A DNA stretch of 64,000 nucleotides from Nocardia vermiculata NBRC 100427 (GCF_001613265.1 NZ_BDCA01000033.1:1-64000); one strand, 5' to 3'. Positions 10,059 to 20,338 are shown, counted from the first letter of the stretch. Notes: generated by a model from the sequence alone, not told the origin. A program made the numbers and translations.

Positions 10059-10670
10059 TCAGTCCGGTCCGCCCCGCCGGAGCTGGAACGTCATCCGGCT
10101 CAACAGCCGATCACGCAGCACCAGTGTGTGTGCCAGTACCGCGCACATATGCGCGGTGAATACCACGAGCAGGGCGTAGGCGAGGACCGTGTGCACCTCC
10201 CGCAGGAGGTGATACAGCGGGGCGTTCTCCGGGACGAGCGCGGGCAGCAGAATTCCGCCGACGAGCCGAATCGGAATTCCCGACGCCGACGCCAGTGCCC
10301 ACCCGACGAGTGGCTGCGCGACGAACAGCACGTACATGAGCGCCTCCGAGACGCCGGCCACCAACCGCTCCGGCCGGCCGATGGAGGGCAGCTGCGGTGG
10401 TGGCGCGGCACGCAACCGGTTACCGATCCGTACCACCGCCAGGACCACGACGATCACGCCGACGGTCTGATGCAGGACGAGCACCCGGTCGTAGTTGCCG
10501 AGCGAACCGACCAGCAACGCCCCGAGAAACAGCATCGCGACGATCGACACCGCCATCGCCCAGTGCAGGATTCGCGCGGTCGAGCCGAAACGGGCCGGTT
10601 GTTCGGACTGGTGCGTCGGGGACCGGTCCGGGCGGTCCGAGTGCGCGCTGATCTCCTCCGCCGTACTCAT
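10059..10670 (-). CDS. cytochrome b561 family membrane protein
   Basis: 203 residues with four predicted membrane helices (starting about residues 37, 63, 107 and 161) after a polar N-terminal tail. Histidines at RILHW, VLLHQTVG, LLREVHTVLAY and FTAHMC are placed to bind b-type hemes. Likely a membrane electron carrier. Its ATG overlaps the stop of the catalase-like gene (ATGA), so it is translationally coupled to it and probably supplies electrons to that exported heme protein. Confidence 0.88.
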   Translation of the reverse strand: MSTAEEISAHSDRPDRSPTHQSEQPARFGSTARILHWAMAVSIVAMLFLGALLVGSLGNYDRVLVLHQTVGVIVVVLAVVRIGNRLRAAPPPQLPSIGRPERLVAGVSEALMYVLFVAQPLVGWALASASGIPIRLVGGILLPALVPENAPLYHLLREVHTVLAYALLVVFTAHMCAVLAHTLVLRDRLLSRMTFQLRRGGPD

Positions 10671-11713
10671 GCCCGGCCCTCGAGCCGCACGGCGCCGGAA
10701 CCGTCACCCTCACCGGAACGACGTCGATACGATTCCGCGTAGGCCGCCGAACGCGCGGACAGCAAGGGGTCGTCGGAGGGGGCGAGACCGTCCGGCAACA
10801 CCAGCGGGTCGAAATTGATATTGCGGACGTTGCCCGCCGTTTCGGTGGCGACGTCGGTGAGCACCACCGACCCCACCGCCACGGTGCGGCGGTCGGCAGG
10901 CCACGGCACCGTCGCGTCGTCGGTCCGGTCCTTCCCCGGTACTCCCACCACGATCAGCATCGTCCAACGCCGCGGCCGCTGCTCGATATCGGCGGCCAGC
11001 CGATCGAACAGATAGTCGCCGCCGCGCCCCGGGGCCGGTTCCGTTCCGTTCGACTCGGGCACCAATTTCCACCTGACCGGAACGGTCACACCGTCGGCAT
11101 TACTCGATGCGAAGGCGTTGAGACCGTTGAATGTCGTCGTCGCGAACGTCGGAGCGACCGGTTCGGATTTCGCCACCGCCATGGCGGCAACAGTTCGCGG
11201 ATGGGTCGACAGATATGCCGCCTTGGCTCGCGGATCCGGTTTTCCGGTCGCCGGGTCGGCGGCGAACGCCAGCATTCTGTCGTAGAAGTCCTGCGGTGTC
11301 GGGTCGAGGAAGACCGGCAGGTTGATCAACGCCAGACGCCATTGTTCGCCCTCCGGAAGCAGGATTCGCAGCCCCAGCCCCCGGACGATGTCCGCGGCAT
11401 CGGCGACGTGCGGATTCCCACCGGAGAGCGAGAATCGCCCGATCAGTTCGTATCGTCCGGCCCGGAAAACCGATGCGGAACACAGGTCGGCGCCGTTACC
11501 GTTGCTTTCGAAATAGCCCGCTACCGCGACCCCCTTCGCGTGATTGCGACGAAATCCCGAAAATACACCGTTCACATTCTGAAAACGATCGACAATTGCA
11601 CGTGCGGTGAGCCGCGCGGGCCCGATGACATTCTCGGTCAAGAGAAACCCTACCGAACTCACAGCACCCGCTCCACCGACCACGAGCGCGCCGAGGAATG
11701 CACGTCTGTCCAT
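10667..11713 (-). CDS. catalase-like heme peroxidase (SrpA type) with twin-arginine-like N-terminus
   Basis: 348 residues, much shorter than a monofunctional catalase (about 480 or more). After an export segment beginning MDRRAFLGALVVGG (RR-x-F-L, Tat-like) come the catalase core elements: the distal histidine in RRNHAKGVAV, LSGGNPH with the following helix, and a C-terminal AAYAESYRRR segment that probably holds the proximal tyrosine. I started at the MDRRAF methionine; the frame is open further upstream but unlike coding sequence. Paired with cytochrome b561, it probably acts as a peroxidase rather than a catalase. Confidence 0.85.
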   Translation of the reverse strand: MDRRAFLGALVVGGAGAVSSVGFLLTENVIGPARLTARAIVDRFQNVNGVFSGFRRNHAKGVAVAGYFESNGNGADLCSASVFRAGRYELIGRFSLSGGNPHVADAADIVRGLGLRILLPEGEQWRLALINLPVFLDPTPQDFYDRMLAFAADPATGKPDPRAKAAYLSTHPRTVAAMAVAKSEPVAPTFATTTFNGLNAFASSNADGVTVPVRWKLVPESNGTEPAPGRGGDYLFDRLAADIEQRPRRWTMLIVVGVPGKDRTDDATVPWPADRRTVAVGSVVLTDVATETAGNVRNINFDPLVLPDGLAPSDDPLLSARSAAYAESYRRRSGEGDGSGAVRLEGRA

Positions 11714-11898
11714 TATCACCTTTCTCGAATATTCGGCCCCTTCGACAAACCTAGGCCGCGATCGGCGCCTGCGGGGCCGGGAAAGAATGACGAAAGCGTG
11801 ACGTCGCGCCGCGGACCACGAGTACGGCCGTCGGATCGTCCACGCCGCCATATAGTCGGACGTGTGGACGCGACGAACGATGACAACGATGGCGACCG

Positions 11899-12603
11899 AT
11901 GGCCGTTCTGATCGCCGACGACGATCCGGTGGTGCGTGAGGTCGTGCGGCGCTATCTCGAACGCGATGCGCTCACCGTGCTCGAAGCCGCCGACGGACCG
12001 GCGGCGATGGCCGAGCTGACCCGGGCCGGCACTCCGGTGGATCTGGCCGTCCTGGATGTCATGATGCCCGCGCCCGACGGTATCGAGATCTGCCGCGCGA
12101 TTCGCCGCGGCCGCCACCCGGACACACCCGTCATCCTGCTCACCGCCCTGGGAGACGAACACGACCGGATCCTCGGGCTGGAGGCGGGGGCCGACGACTA
12201 TGTCGTCAAACCGTTCAGTCCACGCGAATTGGCGCTGCGCATCGCCTCGGTACTGCGCCGTTCCCGGCGCGAAGCGCACTCCGCGCCCACTGTCTTGCAG
12301 GACGGCCTGCTGACGGTGCGGGAGGAGTCGCGCATGGTGTGGGCCGACGAGGTAGCGGTCGAGCTCACCGCTCGCGAATACGACCTGCTCGTATTTCTGC
12401 TGCGGCATCGGCACCGGGTGTTCGGTCGCGAGGAATTACTGGCGCAGGTGTGGGGGTGGGACTTCGGCGATCTGTCCACCGTGACCGTGCACATCAAACG
12501 GTTGCGGGCGAAACTCGGTGCGCATCACCGGATCGAAACAGTCTGGGGCCACGGCTATGTCTGGGACCGGGACAGCGGAGGTTCCGGAGCGGCCGATGCC
12601 TGA
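11899..12603 (+). CDS. two-component response regulator, OmpR family
   Basis: 234 residues. The receiver domain has the acidic pair DDD at 7-9, phospho-acceptor Asp53 in LDVMMP, Thr82 and Lys104. The winged-helix DNA-binding domain (about 130-225) has the family signatures [13 protein letters not shown] and [14 protein letters not shown]. The next gene, its kinase, starts inside its last codons. Divergent from the catalase-like/cytochrome b561 pair across 185 bp, which makes that pair a possible target. Confidence 0.95.
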   Translation: MAVLIADDDPVVREVVRRYLERDALTVLEAADGPAAMAELTRAGTPVDLAVLDVMMPAPDGIEICRAIRRGRHPDTPVILLTALGDEHDRILGLEAGADDYVVKPFSPRELALRIASVLRRSRREAHSAPTVLQDGLLTVREESRMVWADEVAVELTAREYDLLVFLLRHRHRVFGREELLAQVWGWDFGDLSTVTVHIKRLRAKLGAHHRIETVWGHGYVWDRDSGGSGAADA

Positions 12604-13633
12604 AGACACGCTGCAACTGGTGGTGTACGCCGTGGCCGGCTCGTTGCCGGTGGCGGTACTCGGGGCGTGGATCCTGCGGGCTACCAGCAACCGCTCGCTC
12701 ACCGCCAGTATGGCTGTGCTGGTGCTCATTCCGACGCTGTCGACGCTCGCGGGAATCGCCGGGGCGATGGGACTGATATTCGGACCGCAATTCCAGCGCA
12801 TCGCGATCGTGCTCGTGGTGGTCGCCGCGATCACCCTGCCGACCGCGTTGTTCCTGGGCCGCCGCCAAGCGCGTAAGACGGTGTGGGAGAAACAGATCCG
12901 GGAGCAGGAACGCACCGCCGAGCGCTCCCGGCGGGAGCTGGTGGCATGGGTGAGTCACGACCTGCGGACACCGCTGGCCGGTATCCGCGCCATGGCCGAG
13001 GCACTGTCGGACCGGGTCGTCGAAGGGGCCGACACGACCCGCTACGCAAACCAGATCCTGCGCGAGACCGACCGGGTCTCCGCCCTGGTCGACGACCTGT
13101 TCGAGATGTCGAAGATCAACGCCGGAGCCCTGCGCCTGGACCTCGAGCCGCTGGATATACGGGAGCTGATCGACGAGGTGCTCGCCGCCCGCCGGGCACA
13201 GGCCGATCGTGCCGGGATCGAACTGTCGGTCTACCAACCCGGCACGCCGGTGATCGCCACGGCGAACGACCGCGCGCTGACCCGGGCACTCGACAACCTG
13301 GTCAGCAACGCCATCGCCTACAGCCCGCCCGACAGCCGGGTCGTCGTGGCGGTCGGCCGGGACGAGGACGCGGTGTGGATCCGAGTCGACGACTGTGGTC
13401 CCGGAATCGCCGACTCCGATATGCCACGCGTATTCGAGGTCGCCTACCGCGGTAACGCCGCCCGCACTCCGGTGCCCGCGGGAGGAATGCCCAGTGGCAG
13501 CGGGATGGGTTTGGCCATTGCCGCGGGACTCGTGCAGGCGCATCGCGGAGTGATCACCGCGGCCAACCGGGATCAGGGGTGCCGATTCGAAATGCGCGTC
13601 CCGACGCATACTCCTTCGACGGGCAGAATGTGA
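12596..13633 (+). CDS. sensor histidine kinase
   Basis: 345 residues. Three hydrophobic segments (about 5-28, 37-63 and 68-88) with almost no extracytoplasmic domain suggest that it senses a membrane or intramembrane signal. Phospho-acceptor His121 is in [11 protein letters not shown]. The ATPase domain shows the N box [11 protein letters not shown]1 DDCGPGI and G2 GSGMGLAIA. The ATG at 12596 overlaps the regulator gene by 8 bp, which is why this start was chosen over longer forms. Confidence 0.93.
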   Translation: MPEDTLQLVVYAVAGSLPVAVLGAWILRATSNRSLTASMAVLVLIPTLSTLAGIAGAMGLIFGPQFQRIAIVLVVVAAITLPTALFLGRRQARKTVWEKQIREQERTAERSRRELVAWVSHDLRTPLAGIRAMAEALSDRVVEGADTTRYANQILRETDRVSALVDDLFEMSKINAGALRLDLEPLDIRELIDEVLAARRAQADRAGIELSVYQPGTPVIATANDRALTRALDNLVSNAIAYSPPDSRVVVAVGRDEDAVWIRVDDCGPGIADSDMPRVFEVAYRGNAARTPVPAGGMPSGSGMGLAIAAGLVQAHRGVITAANRDQGCRFEMRVPTHTPSTGRM

Positions 13634-13649
13634 TGGAGTCCGGACTTAA

Positions 13650-13678
13650 TTGAAGTTGACGTCAACCTCAACTACGGT
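13650..13678 (+). promoter_or_regulatory. MerR-style promoter/operator before the acyl-CoA dehydrogenase
   Basis: The arms TTGAAGTTGAC (13650-13660) and GTCAACCTCAA (13661-13671) are reverse complements except at one position, so the whole is a near-perfect 22-bp palindrome with the perfect core GTTGACGTCAAC. TTGAAG at its left end and TACGGT at 13673-13678 could be the -35 and -10 boxes, 17 bp apart. That places the operator between them, as MerR-family activators require. No merR gene is in the window. Confidence 0.55.
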
Positions 13679-13786
13679 ACCGGCATGGGCACCGCCAGGT
13701 CACGGCACGAAACCTGGCCGGCACGCTGCACGAGCACCGGGACCCGACCGCCCATACCGGGATCCATACGACGATCAGGAGATCGC

Positions 13787-15016
13787 ATGTCGATGTTCGA
13801 CCTCTCCGAGCGAGCCGAGGAGTACCGCACCCGGTTGCTCGAGTTCATGGATTCCCACGTCTACCCGGCCGAGGCCGTCTACGACGAGCAGATGCGCGCC
13901 GCCGGTGACCCGCATTACCAGCCGCCGATCCTGGAACAGCTCAAGGAGCAGGCCCGTGAACGCGGACTGTGGAATCTGTTCCACCCCTACCCGGAGTGGG
14001 GCCCGGGACTGACCAATCTCGAATACGCGCCGCTGGCCGAGATCATGGGGCGCAGCCATATCGCGCCGGAGGTGTTCAACTGCAACGCTCCCGATACCGG
14101 GAACATGGAGGTGTTCACCCTCTTCGGCACCGACGAACACAAGCAGAAGTATCTGAAGCCGCTGCTGGAGGGCACCATCCGGTCCGCGTTCGCCATGACC
14201 GAACCCGCGGTTGCCAGCTCCGATGCCACCAATATCGAGCTGTCGATGGTGCGCGACGGCGACGACTATGTGCTCAACGGCCGCAAATGGTTCGCCTCCA
14301 ATGCGCTGCACCCGCACTGCGCCGTTCTGATCGTCATGGGTAAGACCGATCCCGAGGCGGCACCACACCGGCAGCAATCGATGATGGTCGTGCCGATCGA
14401 CGCTCCCGGCGTCACCGTGCTGCGCGGACTGCCGGTCTTCGGCTACCAGGACCGCGAGGGCCACGCCGAGATCGACTTCGACAACGTGCGCGTGCCGGCG
14501 AAGGACGTCCTAGCAGGTGAGGGCGAAGGCTTCGCGATCAGCCAGGCGCGACTGGGCCCCGGCCGCATCCATCACTGCATGCGCGCCATCGGTATGGCCG
14601 AGCGCGCCCTGGAGCTGATGTGCCGGCGCGCGAACGCCCGGACCACTTTCGGCAAGCCGGTCAGCGCGAACGCCAACATTCAGGACTGGATCGCCGAAGC
14701 CCGGATCGATATCGAGATGATCCGCCTGCTCACCTTGAAGACCGCGTACCTCATGGACACCGTCGGCAACAAACACGCGCGCACCGAGATCGCCGCGATC
14801 AAGGTCGCCGCACCGCAGATCGCGTTGCAGATCGTCGACCGGGCGATCCAGGTCTACGGCGGCGCCGGCGTCACCGACGACTTCCCCCTCGCGATGGCCT
14901 GGGCACATCTGCGCACGCTGCGGCTGGCCGACGGTCCCGACGAGGTCCACAAGCGCACCATCGCGCGGCAGGAGCTCAGGAAGTACCGCGACGACGCGAC
15001 CGCGAAGAAGCCCTAG
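13787..15016 (+). CDS. acyl-CoA dehydrogenase
   Basis: 409-residue FAD-dependent acyl-CoA dehydrogenase. [17 protein letters not shown] is the substrate/FAD signature in the middle domain, and [16 protein letters not shown] is the C-terminal family signature. The N-terminal [22 protein letters not shown] places it in the larger branch that acts on branched or longer substrates, often annotated as acyl-CoA dehydrogenase of the FadE2/ACAD10-11 type. ATG at 13787 follows CAGGAG; ATG at 13793 is an alternative. It stands alone behind a MerR-like palindrome. Confidence 0.93.
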   Translation: MSMFDLSERAEEYRTRLLEFMDSHVYPAEAVYDEQMRAAGDPHYQPPILEQLKEQARERGLWNLFHPYPEWGPGLTNLEYAPLAEIMGRSHIAPEVFNCNAPDTGNMEVFTLFGTDEHKQKYLKPLLEGTIRSAFAMTEPAVASSDATNIELSMVRDGDDYVLNGRKWFASNALHPHCAVLIVMGKTDPEAAPHRQQSMMVVPIDAPGVTVLRGLPVFGYQDREGHAEIDFDNVRVPAKDVLAGEGEGFAISQARLGPGRIHHCMRAIGMAERALELMCRRANARTTFGKPVSANANIQDWIAEARIDIEMIRLLTLKTAYLMDTVGNKHARTEIAAIKVAAPQIALQIVDRAIQVYGGAGVTDDFPLAMAWAHLRTLRLADGPDEVHKRTIARQELRKYRDDATAKKP

Positions 15017-15043
15017 AGCGCGACCCGTCGCAACGCAGCGTGG

Positions 15044-16027
15044 TCACCGCCCCGCGTGGGTATCTATCACGTCTGCGGCAGGCCGGCGCGGCGTATGCGG
15101 CAGTGGGGCGGCACCTGGCGGCAGCCAGCCCAACCGCACCATGGTCTGCGGATAGGCACAGTCCGCGAGCACATGGCGGCGCAGCCGGGCACGCAGATCC
15201 GGCATCGCCAGCGGCTCGGACTGCAGGCTCGACGACAACCCCAGCGCGGTCGCCGACAACAGCAGTGCACTCGCGGCCTCCCCTGCCTGTAGCCGCGCCT
15301 GCCGGTCGTCACCGATGGTGCACAGCACCAGCCACTCGGCGGCCTCCGGCTGGGTGGCGAGGTCGGCCAGTTCCGGTGATTCGAAACGGCGCACCGCGAC
15401 CTCGGCGTCTGATCGCTGCACCGGAGTGTTGGCGGCCGGGACGCCGTCGGGCGTACCGTGCCGTCCGCTCCAGACCGCGAGTTCGTGCAGGTAGGCCGGG
15501 TCGGCAGCATGGCGCAGCGAGGCCGTCCGTGCTGCGGTGGCGAGTTCGGAGCGCAGGTCCGGCGGTACCTGCCGGGCCGCCGCACCGAAGGCACGAGCCG
15601 CACTCGACACCTCGCGCACGTGAGCCTGTGGCACCGGGCGGGCACCGTAACGCCGTCGATCGGATTGCCGGTGCGAGATGGCGGCGGCGAGTTCGATATC
15701 GCGTGCGGTCGGCTGCCGGGGGCTCAGCGCTAGCGCCGCGAGATGATCCGGGACCGCGTCGTCGGGCAGATAGGTGACCTCGGCCGACCAGCCGAGCATC
15801 GCCAGCGCCACCCGCATGTGGTGCAATGCGGCACCGCAGCTCATCAACAACGCCCGCTGCGCGGGATCGGTGACCGCGAGATGCCGGGTCGCGTCGGCGT
15901 ACAGATGGATACCGTCCTCGCGCAACGACCAGCGCCACGGCTGGGTGTTGTGGACGGAAGGCGCGCGCACCGCCATATCCAGGGCGTCGGTGAAGATGTC
16001 GATGTAGGGCGTGGTGGCCACGGTCAT
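15044..16027 (-). CDS. Acg-like nitroreductase family protein
   Basis: 327 residues. APSVHNTQPWRW at the N-terminus and the R-Q-S-D-R-R-R segment (AAISHRQSDRRRYG) are typical of the two-lobed nitroreductase fold of the Acg family (Rv2032-like). In Mycobacterium this family belongs to the dormancy (DosR) regulon and may store FMN rather than turn over substrate. The ATG at 16027 is preceded by GAAAGG. I saw no DosR box in the 150 bp upstream, so the regulation may differ here. Confidence 0.88.
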   Translation of the reverse strand: MTVATTPYIDIFTDALDMAVRAPSVHNTQPWRWSLREDGIHLYADATRHLAVTDPAQRALLMSCGAALHHMRVALAMLGWSAEVTYLPDDAVPDHLAALALSPRQPTARDIELAAAISHRQSDRRRYGARPVPQAHVREVSSAARAFGAAARQVPPDLRSELATAARTASLRHAADPAYLHELAVWSGRHGTPDGVPAANTPVQRSDAEVAVRRFESPELADLATQPEAAEWLVLCTIGDDRQARLQAGEAASALLLSATALGLSSSLQSEPLAMPDLRARLRRHVLADCAYPQTMVRLGWLPPGAAPLPHTPRRPAADVIDTHAGR

Positions 16028-16177
16028 GGTGCCGGTTCTGCCTTTCGAGCGTCGCACGGACAGGAGGCTCGGGCGTCGAGCGCCGATCGAGCCCACATCA
16101 GATCAACCTCCGGCAAGGGCGCGAAGTTTCGTAATAGTTCACAAAGCCTGGCCCTCAGCGCTTGTCACTATCGCCGT

Positions 16178-17326
16178 TCACGATCCGTCGGCATCGAGTT
16201 CGCGATAGCGCAGCGCCCACCACACCTGCTGCGCGACATGCGGATCCTTCAACGAGGCACCGGTGAGTTCCTCGAAACGCGACAACCGGTAGCGCACGGT
16301 GTTGTGATGCAGATACAGGCGATGCCCGGTCTCGCTCGCATTCAGGCCCGCCGCCAGATAGGCGTCCACGGTCGCGAGGATCGCACCGGCCTCCGCGGTA
16401 TGGATGGGGGTGATGTACCGCGCCACCACGGCAGCGCCGATATCGCTGTCACCGACAACCGCCGGCAGTACCCCCAGGTCGATGAGAGTATGGCGGCCCG
16501 GCTTGCCGAACAGGCGAGCAGTGTCGGCCACCCGCCCTGCGATGTGCAGTGAATGCGGCATGCGCTCGAGCGGGCATTCGGGACCGATGCCGAGGTAGAC
16601 CCCGGGCGGTGGCGGCGCCGCGTCCCGCGGGTCGCAGGCACCCACCACGTCGCCGTCCAGCAGGGCGACCACGCCGTGTGGTGGACGGAATCCGGGACGC
16701 TGGCGTAGTTCCCATTCGGTGTGTTCCGGCTCGGCGGTGATCGCCCGGAATGCCGCATACGATCCGTCCAGGCGCAGACCGATGTACTGTGCGCGGCGCC
16801 GCAGCTCCCCGGCCGGGAGGCTGCCCTCGGCGAGCGCTCGCACCATCTCGTCGCGACGGTTGTCCAGTCGCCGGTTGATCTGGGACTCCGCTTCCCGGTG
16901 GCCGGAGCTGTAGGCGACCGTCGCCGCGTCCGAGGCGCGCAGCAACGACCCGAGCACCGAGATCAATGCCGCGCCGGGGCGCGTCGCCCAGTCCTGGGAC
17001 GTGCCGATCCGTTCGATCGTCTCCCCCACGACGATCTGCCAGCCACGCAACATCGCATCGAGGGACACACCCCATTCGGCGCGCAACGCACCGTATTCAC
17101 GGAACCGCGTCAGTTCCGGCTCGTCGAGCGGCCGGTCGCCCACCGTGGCACCGATCAGGCTTTCGAGGGCACCGGCGATCGAGGGCACCAGGGATTCGGT
17201 GGCGATCCCCCGGTACGCCGGGATCTCGCTCTGCAGGCGGGCGCGGATGTGCTCGGCGAACGCGACCGGGTCCCCGATCGCGGAACTCCGCAACCGTGGA
17301 TGCGTCGACCCGGTGCCGTCGCTCAC
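16178..17326 (-). CDS. PucR/CdaR-type transcriptional regulator
   Basis: 382 residues. The C-terminal part DAYLAAGLNASETGHRLYLHHNTVRYRLSRFEELTG is the characteristic PucR-type helix-turn-helix; the N-terminal 150 residues look like the RsbR-like/GGDEF-related sensor region common in actinobacterial members. Begins at GTG. These proteins usually activate nearby or their own genes in nitrogen or aromatic catabolism. It ends 151 bp upstream of the Acg-like gene on the same strand, so it could control that gene. Confidence 0.88.
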   Translation of the reverse strand: MSDGTGSTHPRLRSSAIGDPVAFAEHIRARLQSEIPAYRGIATESLVPSIAGALESLIGATVGDRPLDEPELTRFREYGALRAEWGVSLDAMLRGWQIVVGETIERIGTSQDWATRPGAALISVLGSLLRASDAATVAYSSGHREAESQINRRLDNRRDEMVRALAEGSLPAGELRRRAQYIGLRLDGSYAAFRAITAEPEHTEWELRQRPGFRPPHGVVALLDGDVVGACDPRDAAPPPPGVYLGIGPECPLERMPHSLHIAGRVADTARLFGKPGRHTLIDLGVLPAVVGDSDIGAAVVARYITPIHTAEAGAILATVDAYLAAGLNASETGHRLYLHHNTVRYRLSRFEELTGASLKDPHVAQQVWWALRYRELDADGS

Positions 17327-17433
17327 ACCGACCGACGATACCGCCGCATCGCACCCGCCGGGTCACGCATCGGCGGGTGTCACCACTCGGATGGGTGCAG
17401 CGGGCGCCGGGGCCTCAGCGCGGGCGGTCCGGT

Positions 17434-17994
17434 TCAGCGTGGCGGCCGGTTGTCCCCGGCCAGACGTCCCCGCCGGATCAGGGCGCGTTTGGTGCCGGGT
17501 GGGACCGGTGGCAGCGGCGCCTCCGAATCCGCCGGTGGTTCGGCGGGATTGGTCAGCATGAACAGCGTGACCGAGGTCGCGGGGGTGAAACCACTGCGGG
17601 TCATCAGGGTCGCGGAGGCGGTATTACTCTGCTCCACATCGGTGACGATGCGCCGCGCTCCGCGTGCGAACAACGCCTGTGCGCACACCTCGACCAACCG
17701 TTGCGCGATCCCGTGCCCCTGCAAATCCGGTGCCACCGCGATCCACTCCAGATACCCCCAGTCGTCGCGCAGCTCGAATTCCATCGAACCGAGGACGAAT
17801 CCCACCACCCGATCCGAGTCGAGTGCCACCCAGCATGCCTCGTCGGCCGAGTCGAGATGTTCGGCCACCGAGGTCAGCGACCAGGAGGTGTAGGGCTTGG
17901 CGGTGGTGTCGAATACCGCGTGCCCCAGATCCAGTACCTGGCGCAGATGGCCCAACCCCATCGGCACGATCACCACATCGACATCCATCAGCAC
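17434..17994 (-). CDS. GNAT family N-acetyltransferase
   Basis: 186 residues. The acetyl-CoA pyrophosphate loop is QGHGIAQRLV after the beta strand GYLEWIAVAP. Residues 150-186 form a proline-rich, basic tail after the domain. The start is GTG at 17994 or ATG at 17988; neither has a clear ribosome site. Its acceptor substrate is unknown. Upstream on the same strand lies the 42-residue small ORF, with 183 bp between them. Confidence 0.85.
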   Translation of the reverse strand: MLMDVDVVIVPMGLGHLRQVLDLGHAVFDTTAKPYTSWSLTSVAEHLDSADEACWVALDSDRVVGFVLGSMEFELRDDWGYLEWIAVAPDLQGHGIAQRLVEVCAQALFARGARRIVTDVEQSNTASATLMTRSGFTPATSVTLFMLTNPAEPPADSEAPLPPVPPGTKRALIRRGRLAGDNRPPR

Positions 17995-18177
17995 AGTTTG
18001 CCAGAGGTATGCTCGTCCGGATACGCGTCATTCACCATCCGGTCGCGACAGCTGCGGCGAGATCTCGATCATGCACTGCCGCAGCCGATTCCATGCGGCA
18101 ATACAGCCGTGGTATCGCATCGGCTTCCGCCGCACCCGGACCGCACTCGGTGATCCGGACCCCCAGGCCAAGCGTAC

Positions 18178-18306
18178 CTACCGCAGCGGAACCTCGTGAT
18201 TCATGACCTCGACCCACCAGGACTCCAATGGGCTGTGCTCGGGCCAGTTCACCAGCATGGCGTCCTGTTCGAACTGCTCGGAATTCATGATCTCGGCTTC
18301 GTTCAT
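18178..18306 (-). CDS. small ORF, 42-residue peptide of unknown function
   Basis: ATG to TAG, 42 residues, acidic in the first half with a tryptophan-rich stretch (LESWWVEVMN) and ending NHEVPLR. Three of its residues are Trp and six are Met. By my count about 86% of its codons end in G or C, as expected for a real gene in this genome. GAGG lies about 9 bases before the ATG. No homologue comes to mind. Possible roles are a small regulatory protein or a peptide precursor. It sits alone between ilvD and the acetyltransferase. Confidence 0.5.
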   Translation of the reverse strand: MNEAEIMNSEQFEQDAMLVNWPEHSPLESWWVEVMNHEVPLR

Positions 18307-18646
18307 TCTTCGGCACCTCGTCCCTCATCGTGAACGCATCGGCCTCGACAATCGAACTACCTCATCAGCATTCGGCCGATGGACCCCCGCGCGACGACCG
18401 CACAACCACTGGCACGGTGCCGGTGTCACAGGGACGTAGGCGGATGAAAGCAACAGTGGTTCGGCACTCGTCGTCGCGGAATCTCCAGCCGAAGCCGAGG
18501 GCGACGGGCGTCGAGCCCGCAGCGGGGCGTCCTCGCGGTGCGAGGACGAACCGCACCTCCTTTTTAGCACGAAAATGTGTGGCGCGCCGTCGCGTTGGGT
18601 AAGGCGGCCACTTCCGAGGCGGGAACCGAACGGTCGGCCGGCACGT
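18307..18646. other. 340-bp non-coding stretch between the small ORF and ilvD
   Basis: No convincing gene here. It contains a perfect 9-bp stem with a GGT loop, CGTCCTCGC/GCGAGGACG at 18528-18548. On the minus strand this is preceded by a strong AAAAAGGAGG Shine-Dalgarno-like run with no start codon at the right distance. Probably the ilvD 3' region. Confidence 0.4.
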
Positions 18647-20338
18647 TCAGCCGGTCACGGCACCATCGGCAGCAGAGCTGACGAGTTTGCGGTACTTGGC
18701 CAGCACACCGGAGGTGTAGGTCGGCGGGGGCGGCGCCCAGCCCTGGGTGCGCGCACCGAGGTCCGCCTCGTCGATCTCGACGTCGAGGCTGCGGTTCGCA
18801 ACGTCCAGCACGATCGGATCACCGTCCCGGACGAAGGCGATCGGCCCGCCGTCGACCGCCTCGGGGGCGATATGACCGACACACAGGCCGGTGGTGCCGC
18901 CGGAGAACCGGCCGTCGGTGAGCAGCAAGACATCCTTACCCAAGCCGGCCCCCTTGATTGCGCCGGTGATCGCGAGCATTTCTCGCATGCCGGGCCCGCC
19001 CTTGGGCCCCTCGTACCGGATCACGACCACATCGCCGGCCGCGATGGTGCCGTCGGTGAGCGCATCCATCGCCGCGCGCTCCCCATCGAAGACCCGCGCC
19101 GTCCCCCGGAAGACGTCGGAATCGAATCCTGCAGTCTTGACCACCGCCCCCTCGGGGGCCAGCGAGCCGTGCAGGATCGTGAGGCCGCCGGTGCGGTGGA
19201 TCGGACGATCGAGGGTCCGGATCACCTCACCATCGAGGACCGTGTCGAGATCGGCCAGGTTCTCGGCCATGGTTCTGCCGGTCACCGTCAGCACGTCGCC
19301 GTGCAGCAGTTCCGCATCGAGCAGCGCCTTCATCACCACCGGGATACCGCCGATCCGGTCGACATCGTTCATGACATAACGACCGAAGGGCTTGAGATCA
19401 CCCAGATGCGGGACCTTGTCCCCGACCCGATTGAAATCGGCGAGGGTGAGATCCACTCCGGCCTCCCGGGCGATGGCCAGCAGATGCAGCACCGCGTTGG
19501 TGGAGCCACCGAGCGCCATCACGACCGTGATGGCGTTCTCGAATGCCTCCAGCGTCAGAATGTCGCGTGCGGTGATACCGCGCCGGAGCAACCCGACCAC
19601 CGCCTCGCCGGATCTGCGCGCATACTCGTCGCGGCGACGATCGGGAGCCGGCGGGGCGGCCGAGCCCGGCAGGCTCATCCCCAGCGCCTCGGCGGCCGAG
19701 GCCATCGTGTTGGCGGTGTACATCCCACCGCAGGCCCCCTCCCCCGGACAGATCGCACGCTCGATGCGGTCGACATCGTCCCGGCTGATCAGCCCCTTCA
19801 TACAGGCGCCGACCGCTTCGAAGGCGTCGATGATCGTCACATCCTTGCCGTCGACATTTCCCGGCAGGGTCGAGCCGGCGTAGAGGAACACGCTCGACAG
19901 ATCGAGGCGGGCCGCCGCCATCAACATGCCCGGCAGGCTCTTGTCGCACCCGGCGAGCAGGACCGAACCGTCCAGCCGTTCGGCCATCATCACGGTTTCG
20001 ACGGAGTCGGCGATGACCTCGCGGCTGACCAGCGAAAAGTGCATACCCTCATGGCCCATCGAGATGCCGTCGGAGACCGAGATGGTGCCGAACTCGAGGG
20101 GATACCCGCCACCCGCGTGCACGCCTTCCTTGACGGCCTTCGCCAGCCGGTCGAGCGAGAGGTTGCACGGCGTGATCTCGTTCCAGCTGGAGGCGACACC
20201 GATCTGCGGCTTGGCCCAGTCGTCGTCGCCCATGCCGACCGCACGGAGCATGCCACGCGCGGCGGTCCGCTCCACCCCATCGGTGACATCGCGCGAGCGA
20301 GGTTTGATATCTATCGACTCGTCCCGGTCCTGTGTCAT
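18647..20338 (-). CDS. ilvD: dihydroxy-acid dehydratase
   Basis: 563 residues. Converts 2,3-dihydroxy-isovalerate and 2,3-dihydroxy-3-methylvalerate to 2-keto acids in valine, leucine and isoleucine synthesis. The Fe-S cluster cysteines are in [19 protein letters not shown] and [21 protein letters not shown] and GHIAPEA are further family signatures. I start at [22 protein letters not shown] (20338), because the 21 residues upstream do not match the family. Not next to other ilv genes, which is usual in actinobacteria. Confidence 0.97.
   Translation of the reverse strand: MTQDRDESIDIKPRSRDVTDGVERTAARGMLRAVGMGDDDWAKPQIGVASSWNEITPCNLSLDRLAKAVKEGVHAGGGYPLEFGTISVSDGISMGHEGMHFSLVSREVIADSVETVMMAERLDGSVLLAGCDKSLPGMLMAAARLDLSSVFLYAGSTLPGNVDGKDVTIIDAFEAVGACMKGLISRDDVDRIERAICPGEGACGGMYTANTMASAAEALGMSLPGSAAPPAPDRRRDEYARRSGEAVVGLLRRGITARDILTLEAFENAITVVMALGGSTNAVLHLLAIAREAGVDLTLADFNRVGDKVPHLGDLKPFGRYVMNDVDRIGGIPVVMKALLDAELLHGDVLTVTGRTMAENLADLDTVLDGEVIRTLDRPIHRTGGLTILHGSLAPEGAVVKTAGFDSDVFRGTARVFDGERAAMDALTDGTIAAGDVVVIRYEGPKGGPGMREMLAITGAIKGAGLGKDVLLLTDGRFSGGTTGLCVGHIAPEAVDGGPIAFVRDGDPIVLDVANRSLDVEIDEADLGARTQGWAPPPPTYTSGVLAKYRKLVSSAADGAVTG

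Noticed and set aside
16028-16177. Possible DosR box before the Acg-like gene
   Set aside because: No GGGAC-N-GTCCC-like palindrome found in the 150 bp; only general A-T-rich stretches.
18365-18556. 63-codon minus-strand frame beginning at GTG directly inside AAGGAGGTG
   Set aside because: The start overlaps the Shine-Dalgarno-like run, leaving no spacing. Third-position G/C is only about 75%, and no motif is seen.
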